Of a stretch of 64,000 nucleotides of DNA, positions 1 through 8,281 are shown in pieces. Position 1 is the stretch's first letter. Every line of letters starts with the position of its first letter. This DNA comes from Niveispirillum sp. SYP-B3756 (GTDB lineage Bacteria; Pseudomonadota; Alphaproteobacteria; Azospirillales; Azospirillaceae). The notes beneath the pieces were generated by a model that was not told the origin of the DNA, searched no databases, and saw only the letters and a program-made list of their open reading frames with translations. The position numbers and the translations under genes were made by a program. Location of the stretch: positions 673,234-737,233 of the forward strand of contig NZ_WIDQ01000001.1 of the NCBI RefSeq assembly GCF_009495745.1, in the 5' to 3' direction.

Positions 1-362
1 GTGGTGGACGTGTAGTCGTCATTGTCTGTCACCTTTGCCGACAGGGTGTAATTTCCTGCCCGCCAGCCGTGGACGTCAAGATAATACCGGCCCGAACTTG
101 TCGGCGTGAAACCTGATGTCCCCGACGCATAGTTGATATATGAACCGGCGGCATCCCGCAAAACCAAGCTCAAACTTGTCGTGCCGGAACCACCATCACT
201 ATATGAACCTGAAAATTCGTAGGCCGTACCAGCAGTCAGATCGACAGCGAACCAATCTTCATCATTTGTCGCCCCCAGAACGCCGGCAGCCTGCCCGCCG
301 ATGGCCAGCGTGCCCGTGGTGGACGTGTTGGCCGTATAATCATCCTGTACAACATCCGTCAT
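1..362 (-). CDS. PPC-domain (pre-peptidase C-terminal type) extracellular protein, N-terminal part only
   Basis: Reading leftwards from an ATG at 362, the frame stays open to the window edge, so only about the first 120 residues are present. The protein opens with TDVVQDDY and continues with NDEDWFAVDLTAGTAYEF, a beta-sandwich pattern typical of bacterial pre-peptidase C-terminal (PPC) domains. The string DDYTANTSTTG near residue 8 recurs as DDYTSTT at the window edge, so a second copy of the domain probably begins there. There is no Sec signal, which fits type I secreted RTX/serralysin-like proteins whose signal is C-terminal; this is inference because the C-terminus is outside the window. 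An ATG at 373 is out of frame and runs into a stop. Confidence 0.6.
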   Translation of the reverse strand, partial: MTDVVQDDYTANTSTTGTLAIGGQAAGVLGATNDEDWFAVDLTAGTAYEFSGSYSDGGSGTTSLSLVLRDAAGSYINYASGTSGFTPTSSGRYYLDVHGWRAGNYTLSAKVTDNDDYTST

Positions 363-430
363 TTTTGTCTCATGTATTGATTTTATACTACCCCGGATAA
401 TATCGTATGCATTTCATGCAACCAAGAAAA

Positions 431-460
431 AAGGCCGGTACCCTTGGGGGTACCGGCCTT
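431..460 (-). terminator. Rho-independent terminator after ppa
   Basis: A 13-bp perfect stem (431-443 with 448-460) has a 4-nt loop. On the minus strand it is followed by a T-rich tract. It lies 27 bp past the ppa stop and separates ppa from the PPC-domain gene. The stem has A/T ends on both sides, so it could act in both directions. Confidence 0.85.
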
Positions 461-486
461 TTCAACACACACCCGCAGGGGCTGTA

Positions 487-1020
487 TCAACCTTCCGCCT
501 TGTAGCGGTCGAAGCTTTCCTGGATCAGCTTGGCGGCGAAGTCGGCCTCGTCCCAGCGGACGATGCGGACCCACTTGCCATGTTCCAGATCCTTGTAATG
601 TTCGAAGAAGTGGGCGATCTGCTCCACCAGGATCTGCGGCAGCTGACGATAGCTGCTGATGTTGCTGTAGAACGGGTGCAGCTTGTCCACCGGCACGGCC
701 AGGATCTTTTCATCCATGCCGCCATCATCTTCCATCACCAGCACGCCGATGGGGCGCGACCGCAGCACGACGCCGGGAACCACCGGGGTGGTGCCCACCA
801 CCATCACGTCGATCGGGTCACCATCCAGCGCCAGCGTGTGCGGCACAAAGCCGTAATTGGCCGGGTAGAACATGGCCGTGTGCAGGAAACGGTCCACGTA
901 CAGCGCGCCGCTTTCCTTTTCCAACTCGTACTTCACGGGCTGGCCGCCCTGCGGGATTTCGATGATGACGTTGATATCCCAGGGCAGGTTTTTGCCGGAG
1001 GGGATCTTGCTGATATCCAT
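487..1020 (-). CDS. ppa: Inorganic pyrophosphatase
   Basis: Family I soluble pyrophosphatase, 177 aa, the usual size for the hexameric bacterial enzyme. It hydrolyses PPi to two phosphates in the cytoplasm and so drives polymer synthesis and aminoacylation forward. The family signature DGDPIDV is present at residues 66-72, with the upstream substrate-binding E/K/R residues (EIPQG near 21, YELEKESG near 31, YVDRF near 41). The start at 1020 is supported by an AGAAGG Shine-Dalgarno about 8 nt upstream. It appears monocistronic, with its own terminator. Confidence 0.97.
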   Translation of the reverse strand: MDISKIPSGKNLPWDINVIIEIPQGGQPVKYELEKESGALYVDRFLHTAMFYPANYGFVPHTLALDGDPIDVMVVGTTPVVPGVVLRSRPIGVLVMEDDGGMDEKILAVPVDKLHPFYSNISSYRQLPQILVEQIAHFFEHYKDLEHGKWVRIVRWDEADFAAKLIQESFDRYKAEG

Positions 1021-1174
1021 CGTTGGGCCTTCTTGGCAGCTTTACAACAACAGGGACGGGCGGCACCCGCCTTGAACCGGCCTGCATCCTATCGGAGTGC
1101 GGGTGCGAAATGAAGGGCGCGCAAAGGGAGAGCCTCTGTGCATTTCCGCCGCATCTACCTTGGTCGTAGGGGTG

Positions 1175-1207
1175 AAAAAAAAGCCGCCGGGTTGCCCCGA
1201 CGGCCTT
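1175..1207 (-). terminator. Rho-independent terminator after pnp
   Basis: On the minus strand, a GC-rich imperfect stem (GCCGTCGGG / CCCGGCGGC) is followed by a run of eight T. It starts about 40 bp after the pnp stop codon. Confidence 0.8.
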
Positions 1208-1245
1208 TCTTTACGTCCCATTCAGGGCCGCAACGACAAAGGGGA

Positions 1246-3369
1246 TCAACCCTCCGCCGGGGCGTCCTTCTTGGACAGGTCTTCGCCGGTCACCTGATCG
1301 ACAACCTTCATCGACAGCTTCACCTTGCCGCGATCATCGAAGCCCAGCACCTTCACCTTGACGGCATCGCCCTGCTTCACCACGTCGGTGACCTTGGCCA
1401 CGCGCTCGTTCTTCAGCTCGGAGATGTGGACCAGACCGTCCTTGGAACCCAGGAAGTTCACGAAGGCGCCGAAATCCATCACCTTGACGACCTTGCCGTC
1501 ATAGATCTCGCCCACTTCGGCCTCGGCCACGATGCCCTTGATCCACTTGATGGCGGCGTCGGAGCACTTGCTGTCCACAGCCGACACCTTGACGGTGCCG
1601 TCATCCTCGATATCGATCTTGGCGCCGGTCTGCTCCACGATCTCGCGGATGACCTTGCCGCCGGAACCGATCACGTCGCGGATCTTGTCCTTCGGAATGT
1701 TGATGACGGTGATGCGCGGGGCATTGCCCGACACTTCGCCGCGCGCCGTGTTCAGCGCCTTGTTCATCTCACCCAGGATGTGGATGCGGCCCTTCTGGGC
1801 CTGCGCCAGGGCGATCTTCATGATCTCCTCCGTGATGGAGGTGATCTTGATGTCCATCTGCAGGGCGGTGACGCCCGCTTCGGTACCGGCGACCTTGAAG
1901 TCCATGTCGCCCAGGTGATCTTCGTCACCCAGGATGTCGGACAGAACGGCGAACTTGTCGCCTTCCTTGATCAGGCCCATGGCGATGCCGGCGATGGGGC
2001 GGGCCAGCGGGGCGCCGGCATCCATCAACGACAGCGAGGTGCCGCAGACCGTGGCCATGGAGGAGGAGCCGTTGCTCTCCGTGATCTCCGACACGACGCG
2101 CAGCGTGTAGGGGAAATCTTCCTTGGACGGCAGCAGCGGGTGGATGGCGCGCCAGGCCAGCTTGCCATGCCCGATCTCACGACGGCCGGGCGAACCCATG
2201 CGGCCAGCTTCACCCACGCTGTACGGGGGGAAGTTGTAATGCAGCATGAAGTTTTCGCGGTATTCGCCTTCCAGCGCGTCCACGATCTGCTCATCCTGGT
2301 TGGTGCCCAGCGTGGCAACGACCAGCGCCTGGGTTTCACCGCGGGTGAACAGGGCCGAACCATGGGCGCGGGGCAGGATGCCCACTTCGGCCAGGATCGG
2401 GCGGATATCGACGGTGGTGCGGCCATCGATGCGCTTGCCGGTTTCAATCACCGAACCGCGCAGGATGTCGGCTTCCACTTCCTTGAACATCTCGGAAATG
2501 GCTTCCGGCGCGAACTCTTCCTTCAGCGCTTCCTTGGCCTTGTCCTTGGCGGCACCGACGGCGGCATAACGCTGCTGCTTGACCAGGATCGAATAGGCGG
2601 CCTTCACGTCCGCGCCAGCCACTTCCAGGATGCGGGCCTTGACGGCGTCCTTGTCGAAAGCCGGCGGGGCGATGTCGCGGGGTTCCTTGGCGCATTCCTC
2701 GGCCAGATCGATGATCATGTCGATCACCGGCTGGAATTGGGCATGGCCGAACATCACGGCGCCCAGCATGATCTCTTCCGACAGCTCCTTAGCTTCGGAT
2801 TCGACCATCAGCACGCCTTCCTGCGTACCGGCTACCACCAGATCCAGCGTGGCATTGTCCATCTGGTCGGCGGTCGGGTTCAGAATGAACTGGCCATTCT
2901 CGTAACCAACGCGGGCGGCACCGATGGGGCCCAGGAAGGGCAGGCCGGAAATGGTCAGCGCGGCGGACGCACCGATCATGGCCACGATGTCGGGATCATT
3001 TTCCAGGTCGTGGCTCAGCACGGTGCAGACCACCTGGGTCTCGCAGCGGTAACCATCGACGAACAGCGGACGGATCGGGCGGTCGATCAGACGGCTGACC
3101 AGGACTTCCTTTTCCGTCGGACGGCCTTCGCGCTTGAAGAAGCCACCGGGGATCTTGCCCGCGGCGAAGGCCTTCTCCTGATAGTTCACCGTCAGCGGGA
3201 AGAAATCCACACCCGGCTTGGCGGACTTGGCGCCAACAGCAGTGGCCAGCACCACCGTGTCGCCGTAGCTGACCATGACGGCGCCATCGGCCTGACGGGC
3301 GATCTTGCCGGTCTCGATGACCAGCTTGCGACCGCCCCATTCCATTTCCTTGCGGAAGACCTTGAACAT
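1246..3369 (-). CDS. pnp: Polyribonucleotide nucleotidyltransferase (PNPase)
   Basis: Phosphorolytic 3'-5' exoribonuclease of the RNA degradosome, 707 aa from the chosen start. Order: two RNase PH-like halves (about 1-220 and 310-540) joined by a helical domain, then KH ([10 protein letters not shown] near 560) and S1 ([15 protein letters not shown] near 620). The conserved [11 protein letters not shown] segment of the second PH core holds active-site aspartates. The frame extends to an ATG at 3402, but the ATG at 3369 has a good GGAAGGAA Shine-Dalgarno and gives the family's normal N-terminus (MFKVFRKE). It is downstream of rpsO in the classical rpsO-pnp order. A strong hairpin lies between the two genes, so pnp probably depends on read-through or its own promoter. 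Confidence 0.97.
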   Translation of the reverse strand: MFKVFRKEMEWGGRKLVIETGKIARQADGAVMVSYGDTVVLATAVGAKSAKPGVDFFPLTVNYQEKAFAAGKIPGGFFKREGRPTEKEVLVSRLIDRPIRPLFVDGYRCETQVVCTVLSHDLENDPDIVAMIGASAALTISGLPFLGPIGAARVGYENGQFILNPTADQMDNATLDLVVAGTQEGVLMVESEAKELSEEIMLGAVMFGHAQFQPVIDMIIDLAEECAKEPRDIAPPAFDKDAVKARILEVAGADVKAAYSILVKQQRYAAVGAAKDKAKEALKEEFAPEAISEMFKEVEADILRGSVIETGKRIDGRTTVDIRPILAEVGILPRAHGSALFTRGETQALVVATLGTNQDEQIVDALEGEYRENFMLHYNFPPYSVGEAGRMGSPGRREIGHGKLAWRAIHPLLPSKEDFPYTLRVVSEITESNGSSSMATVCGTSLSLMDAGAPLARPIAGIAMGLIKEGDKFAVLSDILGDEDHLGDMDFKVAGTEAGVTALQMDIKITSITEEIMKIALAQAQKGRIHILGEMNKALNTARGEVSGNAPRITVINIPKDKIRDVIGSGGKVIREIVEQTGAKIDIEDDGTVKVSAVDSKCSDAAIKWIKGIVAEAEVGEIYDGKVVKVMDFGAFVNFLGSKDGLVHISELKNERVAKVTDVVKQGDAVKVKVLGFDDRGKVKLSMKVVDQVTGEDLSKKDAPAEG

Positions 3370-3761
3370 CTTATCGTTCCTTCCATCCGAAACCCGTGAC
3401 ACCCCGGATTGGGCGCCGGGCCGGGGCCCAATCGGACGGCCCCGCCTGTTAAATCTTTAACTGGTGACCGTTGCCGATCACCCCAGCCCCTACATTCGGT
3501 GCGAGCTGGAAGCGAAAACGGCCAGCCGGAAAGGTTCCGGCTGGCCGTCCTCAAACTCTATAAGGGGCCAAAGCCCCCCGTCTGGCCCCCACCACCACCC
3601 ATACCACCGGCGACCGGCCCGCATTCCCCGGCGACGCCATCCCCCGCCCGCCAAAGCGGACCGGAAGGGCGAAGCGTCGGAAGAAGACGGGCATTGTCAC
3701 AGGCGATGGCACCTTTCCGATCAGGTCGGGAACGGCGATGGCAACGGCCGGACCCCTGGCC
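3370..3761. other. rpsO-pnp intergenic region
   Basis: About 390 bp without a gene. It holds the rpsO terminator hairpin and, on the pnp side, the pnp leader with its Shine-Dalgarno. In other bacteria this leader is where PNPase autoregulates after RNase III cleavage; I see no obvious second long hairpin that would prove this here. The 3570-3720 part is C-rich on the plus strand and has no recognisable element. Confidence 0.6.
3513..3548 (-). terminator. Terminator/attenuator between rpsO and pnp
   Basis: A perfect 14-bp stem (3518-3531 with 3535-3548) has a 3-nt loop and is followed on the minus strand by TTTTCGCTT. It should terminate part of the rpsO transcript before pnp. Confidence 0.8.
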
Positions 3762-4031
3762 TTAGCGGCGCAGGCCCAGACGCTGGATCAGGGTGTCGTA
3801 GCGGGACTTGTCCTTGCCCTTCAGGTAATCCAGCAGGCTACGGCGCTGACCGACCATCACCAACAGACCACGGCGGGAATGGAAATCCTTGGCGTGGGTC
3901 TTCAGGTGTTCGGTCAGGTTGACGATACGTTCCGTCAGGATGGCAACCTGGACTTCCGGCGAACCGGTGTCGCCTTCCTTGGTCTTGTATTCTTCGATCA
4001 GCGCGGTCTTGCGCTCAGCCGTGATCGACAT
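3762..4031 (-). CDS. rpsO: 30S ribosomal protein S15
   Basis: 89-aa primary 16S rRNA-binding protein of the small-subunit platform. The sequence MSITAERK…, GDTGSPEVQ near residue 20, HSRRGLL near 50 and the C-terminal LIQRLGLRR are diagnostic. The frame extends five codons upstream, but the ATG at 4031 follows a GGAG Shine-Dalgarno at 8 nt and matches the family start. It is the first gene of the rpsO-pnp pair. truB, often upstream of rpsO, is not here; the next gene upstream is the DUF1178 gene. A TTGACC at 4232-4237 on the minus strand is a possible -35 element, with no convincing -10. Confidence 0.97.
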   Translation of the reverse strand: MSITAERKTALIEEYKTKEGDTGSPEVQVAILTERIVNLTEHLKTHAKDFHSRRGLLVMVGQRRSLLDYLKGKDKSRYDTLIQRLGLRR

Positions 4032-4403
4032 CGCATGTCTCCACATAGATGATTTCAGGGAAAGCGCACCTGGCCACCTGCGGCGGCCCCTTGACGGGGA
4101 TCATGGGCAGCATGGCCCACAAATAGGTACGCACCCGTTCCCACCGGGGCCGGGCCGGGATGTCGTCCAGCACGGTCCCGCGCGCGAACAGGCGTCAACG
4201 GTGCGCGTTTGATGCGCCATCGCACCGATAGGGTCAAGCAGTTTAAATGGGGCGCGGGGGTGAGCGCCCCGCATGTCCGCTTACCGCAATCTCCCTCAGC
4301 GCCGGGCGCCCGCATCCGCGGACTTGGCTGGCACCGCATGTGGGCGGGCCGGCGGTCGCCGGCCTCCAACCTGCCTAAAGCTAAACCTTTAGGCGGGTTG
4401 GTA
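4032..4403. other. Intergenic region upstream of rpsO, with a structured repeat
   Basis: About 370 bp. The half next to rpsO is presumably its promoter and leader, with a small GGGGCGC/GCGCCCC hairpin at 4249-4270. The other half (4293-4403) is copy R1 of the intergenic repeat family listed separately. No ORF with coding character was seen. Confidence 0.6.
4293..4403. repeat. Structured intergenic repeat, copy R1
   Basis: It begins CCCTCAGC and then carries a CCGCatccGCGG hairpin, the linker CTTGGCT, a CCGC…GCGG hairpin, GGCCGGCGgtCGCCGGCC, and a terminal hairpin (4366-4380 with 4387-4401, 14 of 15 pairs Watson-Crick, the other G-T). It ends TTGGTA, exactly one base before the complement of the stop codon of the DUF1178 gene. 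Copies R2-R7 have the same order of elements. Confidence 0.8.
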
Positions 4404-4880
4404 TCAGTTCCCGGCGGGAATCCAGGGGATGGAGGCGAACTCCACCCCTTCCTCACGCAGTTGTTCGGCCTGTTCCCGGCTGGTTTCGCCATAGATGGCA
4501 CGGCTTTCCGTCTCGCCATAATGGATCTTGCGGGCCTCATCGGCGAAACGGTCGCCGACATTCTCGGCATTCTGTTCCACTTGGCGGCGGATTTCCCGCA
4601 GGGTGCGCAGCATCTCTGCCTGGTGGGCCAGCTCGGCATCGCTGGCCGGGGCGGCGGGAACGGCCGGGCTCTCCGCTACGGCTGGCACCACCTCCTGTTC
4701 ATCCCGGCTGCGGCCCGATCGGGCGATGGCCGGGGCCATCGGCGCCTTTTCCACGCCGGTATCGCCGCAGACCGGACAGGTGATCTCCCCCGCTGCTGCC
4801 TGGGCGTCATAGGTGGCACCATTGCGGAACCAGCCTTCGAACCGGTGGCCGTGGGCGCATTTCAGGTTGAACAGGATCAT
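4404..4880 (-). CDS. DUF1178 family protein
   Basis: A 158-aa protein of a family widespread in alpha- and betaproteobacteria, function unknown. N-terminal MILFNLKCAHGHRFEGWF and a CPVC near residue 35 form a small zinc-ribbon-like module (Cys8/His and CxxC), followed by the conserved EKAPMAPAIA. The middle is a low-complexity Ala/Pro/Glu linker, and the C-terminal helical part (EIRRQVEQNAENVGDRF, then YGETSREQAEQL) is typical of DUF1178. Start taken at ATG 4880; a TTG three codons upstream is possible, and neither has a clear Shine-Dalgarno. The TGA stop directly abuts repeat R1, whose hairpin would form the 3' end of the mRNA. Confidence 0.85.
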   Translation of the reverse strand: MILFNLKCAHGHRFEGWFRNGATYDAQAAAGEITCPVCGDTGVEKAPMAPAIARSGRSRDEQEVVPAVAESPAVPAAPASDAELAHQAEMLRTLREIRRQVEQNAENVGDRFADEARKIHYGETESRAIYGETSREQAEQLREEGVEFASIPWIPAGN

Positions 4881-4984
4881 GGCCGGCAAGAATCAGTCAA
4901 AAAACCATCACGCCACCTATAGATGGCGTGAACCGGCGTAACAGGCAATGCCGATATCAACAGACGGGGGCTGCGGAACGGGGA

Positions 4985-5593
4985 TCACAGCCCGATATCG
5001 TTGGAACAGGGGGCAGCCGGTTCCGGCGGCACATCCTTGAACAGGGCGATGCCGACGGAATCCACCCGCTGCATGGTGCGGCATTGGCCGGGGCCCGGCA
5101 CCTCGTCGGCCATATCGTCCGCGCCGCCGGCAGGGGCATAGATCATCAGCAGATATTGCGCACACGTACCGCCCAAGCCCGCCGTCCGGCCGATGGGCAG
5201 CACCAGCCGGCGCACCAGCTTGCTATAGCCATCGGAATAGGTGACTAGATCCAGGCTGGAGAGCGGGCTGAAGGTGCTGGCGCAGATGGCATAGGCTGGC
5301 ACGATATCATTGACATAACTGGGGGGCATCAGCTGTTCCAGCGTCAGCCCGATCGGGTTCCCCCCCAGATTGACCGGCACGGCACTGCCGGTTCGCAGGA
5401 AGCTGGCCTTGCGGATGCCATCATTCCCCAAACTCAGCACGACATAGTTGGGCCGGACTGAGGGCGGCAGGCGCATTTCATCAAAGGCGGCCAGCGGTAC
5501 CGACCGGTCCCGCCGGGCGACATCCAGCCAGTAAAGCAGCAGCCGGTGCTGCGCATCATTGGCCAGATCGTGAAGATGGAAGACATCGTGCAT
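4985..5593 (-). CDS. PAS_5-like domain protein
   Basis: 202-aa soluble protein. It starts with DLANDAQHRLLLYWLDVAR, which resembles the opening of the PAS_5 (DUF1708-type) proteins of Rhodospirillales (short helix, then a '…LLxYWxxxR…' core). A PAS-like beta-sheet follows (NYVVLSLGNDGIRKASFLRTG). Such proteins may sense or bind a small ligand, but the role is unknown. The frame is open far upstream; I chose the ATG at 5593 because the overlapping upstream part is GC-rich shadow of the divergent methyltransferase, and an AGGAG lies 14 nt before the ATG. Divergent from the methyltransferase gene, 67 bp away. Confidence 0.6.
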   Translation of the reverse strand: MHDVFHLHDLANDAQHRLLLYWLDVARRDRSVPLAAFDEMRLPPSVRPNYVVLSLGNDGIRKASFLRTGSAVPVNLGGNPIGLTLEQLMPPSYVNDIVPAYAICASTFSPLSSLDLVTYSDGYSKLVRRLVLPIGRTAGLGGTCAQYLLMIYAPAGGADDMADEVPGPGQCRTMQRVDSVGIALFKDVPPEPAAPCSNDIGL

Positions 5594-5660
5594 GATGATA
5601 CAAGGGCTCCTGGGGCCACGCTTCTTTTGTAGCAAAGGCCCGGCAGCGCCCCCAGCATAG

Positions 5661-6266
5661 ATGAGTGTTCTTATGGATAGCGCGATCCGTCCCTTTGCCC
5701 CGGCATCCGCCTGGGTCGCCCGCTTCACCCCCTTGATTGGGGCGGGAGCCCGTGTGCTGGATGTGGCCTGCGGCGGCGGGCGGCATCTGCGGCACTTCCT
5801 GGATCGGGGCTGTGCGGTGACGGGCGTGGATATTGATCTGCGCGGCGTGGCCGACCTGGAAGGCCGGCCTTGGGTGACCCTGCGGGGGCTGGATCTGGAG
5901 AATGGCAACCCCTGGCCGGCCGAGCTGACCGGTTTCGATGCCATCATCGTCACCCATTATCTGCACCGGCCTTTATTGCCGTCTCTGGCCGGTGCGCTCC
6001 GCCCCGGCGGCTTTTTGATTTATGAAACCTTCGCCATGGGCAACCAGCGCCATGGCCGCCCATCCAGCCCCGGCTTTCTGCTGCGCAATGGTGAATTGCT
6101 GGGGCTGGCGGTGGCGGAGGGGCTGCAGGTGGTGGCTTTCGAACAGGGCGAAGTGTCCAGCCCCAAGGCGGCGGTGATCCAGCGCCTGTGCGCCCGCCGC
6201 CCCACCGGCCCCGCGCCCGACCTGCAGGGCGACCCGGAACCAGTGCCATTGCCGCCGGCGGGTTGA
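5661..6266 (+). CDS. Class I SAM-dependent methyltransferase
   Basis: 201-aa Rossmann-fold methyltransferase. The SAM-binding motif I is VLDVACGGGRHL near residue 32, an acidic end of beta2 is GVDID near 55, motif II is FDAIIVTHYLHR near 95, and ALRPGGFLIYETF near 114 is the usual post-II motif. The closest general resemblance is to TehB/UbiE-like small-molecule methyltransferases; the substrate cannot be read from the sequence. The C-terminal 25 residues are Pro-rich and probably disordered. Translation could also begin at ATG 5673 (MDSAIRPF); neither start has a strong Shine-Dalgarno. Confidence 0.85.
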   Translation: MSVLMDSAIRPFAPASAWVARFTPLIGAGARVLDVACGGGRHLRHFLDRGCAVTGVDIDLRGVADLEGRPWVTLRGLDLENGNPWPAELTGFDAIIVTHYLHRPLLPSLAGALRPGGFLIYETFAMGNQRHGRPSSPGFLLRNGELLGLAVAEGLQVVAFEQGEVSSPKAAVIQRLCARRPTGPAPDLQGDPEPVPLPPAG

Positions 6267-6299
6267 AGCGGCAATCAGGCCAGGGAGGAAAATTGCTGC

Positions 6300-6869
6300 T
6301 TACAGCAAGCTGGCGAATGGGCGCAGGGCGGCGACCGTCTTGGGCAATCCCTGCTTTTCCAGCGTATCCAGATATTCTCCCCCTGTCCTCGGCGGCTTCT
6401 TCAAGCGCTGGCGGATATTGCCCGCGGCGATCAGCACAGAGGCGGCCTTCAGGTCTAACTGATATCGGATGAAATCATCCGGGTGCATTGGCTCGACATT
6501 AAAACGTGCCAATTCCTCCCGTGGAAAATCCTTCAGATTAAAGGTGACGATTGCATCTGCCCGGGCGTGAATGGCCGCCGCCAGAACATGTCGGTCATCT
6601 GGATCTGGTAAATTGATGATCTCAATCAGATGTTCATAACCTGACACCAGACAATCCAGGACGCTGGCGTCCATCAACTCCCGGGTTCTTTGCAATTTTT
6701 CCGGTGTCAGGTCTGGCCGACTCCTCTGTACATTTCGTGTCCATTCGTCATGGATAGCGTCCGTCCATTTGGCCCGGAACAGCTCCGTCGTCGCCAACTC
6801 CATGAGGAAGTCACGCAGTGGGGCGGGATACAGGACACAGGCATCGAAGACGACGGTATAGCGGGACAC
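6300..6869 (-). CDS. PIN-domain ribonuclease toxin (VapC50-like)
   Basis: 189-aa PIN_3 family protein, the probable toxin of a type II toxin-antitoxin pair; such toxins are Mg-dependent RNases. The first catalytic aspartate is Asp9 in VVFDACVLYP, with further acidic residues in DAIHDEW near 37 and PDPDDRHVLAAAI near 90, followed by IVTFNLKDF, the fourth-strand motif of PIN_3. The start is a GTG at 6869, one base after the antitoxin stop (TGA C GTG), so the two are translationally coupled. It is longer than ordinary VapC (about 130 aa) but typical of the VapC50 subgroup, which has an extra C-terminal helical part. Confidence 0.85.
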   Translation of the reverse strand: MSRYTVVFDACVLYPAPLRDFLMELATTELFRAKWTDAIHDEWTRNVQRSRPDLTPEKLQRTRELMDASVLDCLVSGYEHLIEIINLPDPDDRHVLAAAIHARADAIVTFNLKDFPREELARFNVEPMHPDDFIRYQLDLKAASVLIAAGNIRQRLKKPPRTGGEYLDTLEKQGLPKTVAALRPFASLL

Positions 6870-6870
6870 G

Positions 6871-7320
6871 TCAATAACCCATATTCAGTTCCTGGGCTTG
6901 TGCTGTCAGCTCATCCAACGCTGCCGCCTTGGCCTCGGCTTGCCGTTGTTTGAACGCTTTCAACTCATTGAACCGCACGCGACGGTGAGTCCCCACCTTG
7001 TGATGCGGGATTTGGTTCGTCTCCAACAGCTTCACCAGATAGGGCCGGCTGACGTTCAGGAAGTCCGCAGCCTCTTGCGTTGTCATCTCCGCATGGACTG
7101 GAATCAAGGTGACCGCGTTGCCTTGCGACATCTCCACAAGCAGATGGGAAATCAGATCCTGGATGGCACGCGGTAACGGCAGCAGCTGCCCATCGTCCAA
7201 TTGGACGTGCAGATTCTGATCCGAATGCTTCGAAAGAATACGGCTTGTCTCCGTCGCCAGCTTCGCATCTTCCTCAGAGGGAACAATCGTTCCGTTCCGC
7301 TCCAAAAGCGCGTTCATCAT
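6871..7320 (-). CDS. HTH-domain antitoxin (VapB50/excisionase-like)
   Basis: 149-aa DNA-binding protein just upstream of the PIN toxin. The C-terminal half is a MerR/excisionase-type helix-turn-helix: TTQEAADFLNVSRPYLVKLL near residue 80, then IPHHKVGTHRRVRFNEL. The extreme C-terminus (ELTAQAQELNMGY) probably binds the toxin. The N-terminal 70 residues lack a recognised fold. Such antitoxins normally autoregulate their operon. Two ATG codons (7320 and 7317) are possible starts. The pair is not next to any integrase or IS, so mobility is only suggested by the family. Confidence 0.85.
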   Translation of the reverse strand: MMNALLERNGTIVPSEEDAKLATETSRILSKHSDQNLHVQLDDGQLLPLPRAIQDLISHLLVEMSQGNAVTLIPVHAEMTTQEAADFLNVSRPYLVKLLETNQIPHHKVGTHRRVRFNELKAFKQRQAEAKAAALDELTAQAQELNMGY

Positions 7321-7542
7321 CCACCTCCACCTTGCGGTGCTCTATTTTTCTCCGCCTTTTATTCGGCGCGTTCTAAGGAGCATTACCAGCTCTGTATGAC
7401 CGGGCATTCGCGCGGGAACTCCCACGTCTAGCCTCATGCCCCCCCCATGATATGAGTCAGGGAGCATTTAAACGCAATATCCGAAACGTCGCATACAGAC
7501 CGTGGTTCCACGCCTTTGTGTCATGGGTTCCAACGGCGTTGG

Positions 7543-8175
7543 TCAGAACGTCACCTGCGCCGCCAGCAGCCCGGCCCAGAGGGCCCGCAGGCGGGCATGG
7601 TCGGGGCTGGGGCCAGCGGCCAGTTCCTGCATGGCCATGCCGCGCAGCATATAGACGGTCAGCACCATCAGATCGGCCACAGCCACCCCCGCACCCGGTC
7701 GGGGGTGCAGGGCCAGCCCCCAGCTTTGCCCGACGGCCGTAATGAAATCGCTGAAAATCGGGGCCAGGCGCTGTTTCAGCTCCGCATCCGTGCGGGCGGC
7801 CAGCGCCACCTCAAACAGCAGGTCACGGTGGCGGCCTTCATAGAAGCGGGCCCAGGCCTGTTCCAGCAACGCGCCCAGCGCCGCCGGCCCGTCGCTGGGT
7901 GACAGCGCCGGCGGAGACAGAGTGCCGGCACTGGCCACCGCTTCGCGCAGCAGCCCTTCCGCCGCCAGGGCCAGCATTTCCGCCTTGGTGTCGAAATGGT
8001 GCGCCCAAGCCCCGCGGGAGACCCCGGCCTTATCCAGGATCACCGACAGTGAGGCCCCGGCATGACCATGGTCAGCCAAGGCATCCAGCGTCGCCGCCAC
8101 CAGCCGGCGCCGCATTTCTTCCCGCCGTTCCGGCTGGCTGCGCCGCGTGGCCGCCACTTCCACCATTTTTCCCAT
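7543..8175 (-). CDS. TetR/AcrR family transcriptional regulator
   Basis: About 210 aa. The N-terminal TetR helix-turn-helix is clear: RREEMRRRLVAATLDALADHG, then ASLSVILDKAGVSRGAWAHHFDTKAEML. The C-terminal ligand domain is variable, ending near AQVTF. The frame opens at a TTG (8241), but ATG 8175 (MGKMVEVA) or ATG 8166 better fit the family; the 8241 codon lies inside the putative operator. Divergent from the Mpo1-like gene, with an inverted repeat between them. By family rule it represses itself and the divergent unit until an unknown lipid-like or toxic ligand binds. Confidence 0.88.
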   Translation of the reverse strand: MGKMVEVAATRRSQPERREEMRRRLVAATLDALADHGHAGASLSVILDKAGVSRGAWAHHFDTKAEMLALAAEGLLREAVASAGTLSPPALSPSDGPAALGALLEQAWARFYEGRHRDLLFEVALAARTDAELKQRLAPIFSDFITAVGQSWGLALHPRPGAGVAVADLMVLTVYMLRGMAMQELAAGPSPDHARLRALWAGLLAAQVTF

Positions 8176-8231
8176 ATCCCGCCTGTTTATCCCCGCCAAC
8201 ATCATTGCCATGCCGCACCGCCTGATGTAAA

Positions 8232-8251
8232 AACAAACCAATCGGTCTGTT
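8232..8251. promoter_or_regulatory. Putative TetR-type operator
   Basis: Inverted repeat AACAAACC-AATC-GGTCTGTT (half-sites 8232-8239 and 8244-8251, one mismatch). It sits in the divergent promoter region between the TetR gene and the Mpo1-like gene, 31 bp before the latter's start. The CNGACC/GGTCNG-type core with an AT spacer is common for AcrR/FabR-like regulators. Confidence 0.65.
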
Positions 8252-8281
8252 TTATAAAATCATCCAGGGAGGAACCACGAC

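Noticed and set aside
1138-3399. 753-aa plus-strand ORF across pnp
   Set aside because: Antisense shadow of pnp in a high-GC frame; His-rich composition typical of such shadows and no domain.
4232-4237. TTGACC as rpsO -35
   Set aside because: No acceptable -10 at 16-18 bp, so not listed as a promoter.
7421-7470. CTCATG…CATGATATGAG stretch near 7430-7460
   Set aside because: Too short and interrupted by a C-run to call a hairpin or repeat copy.
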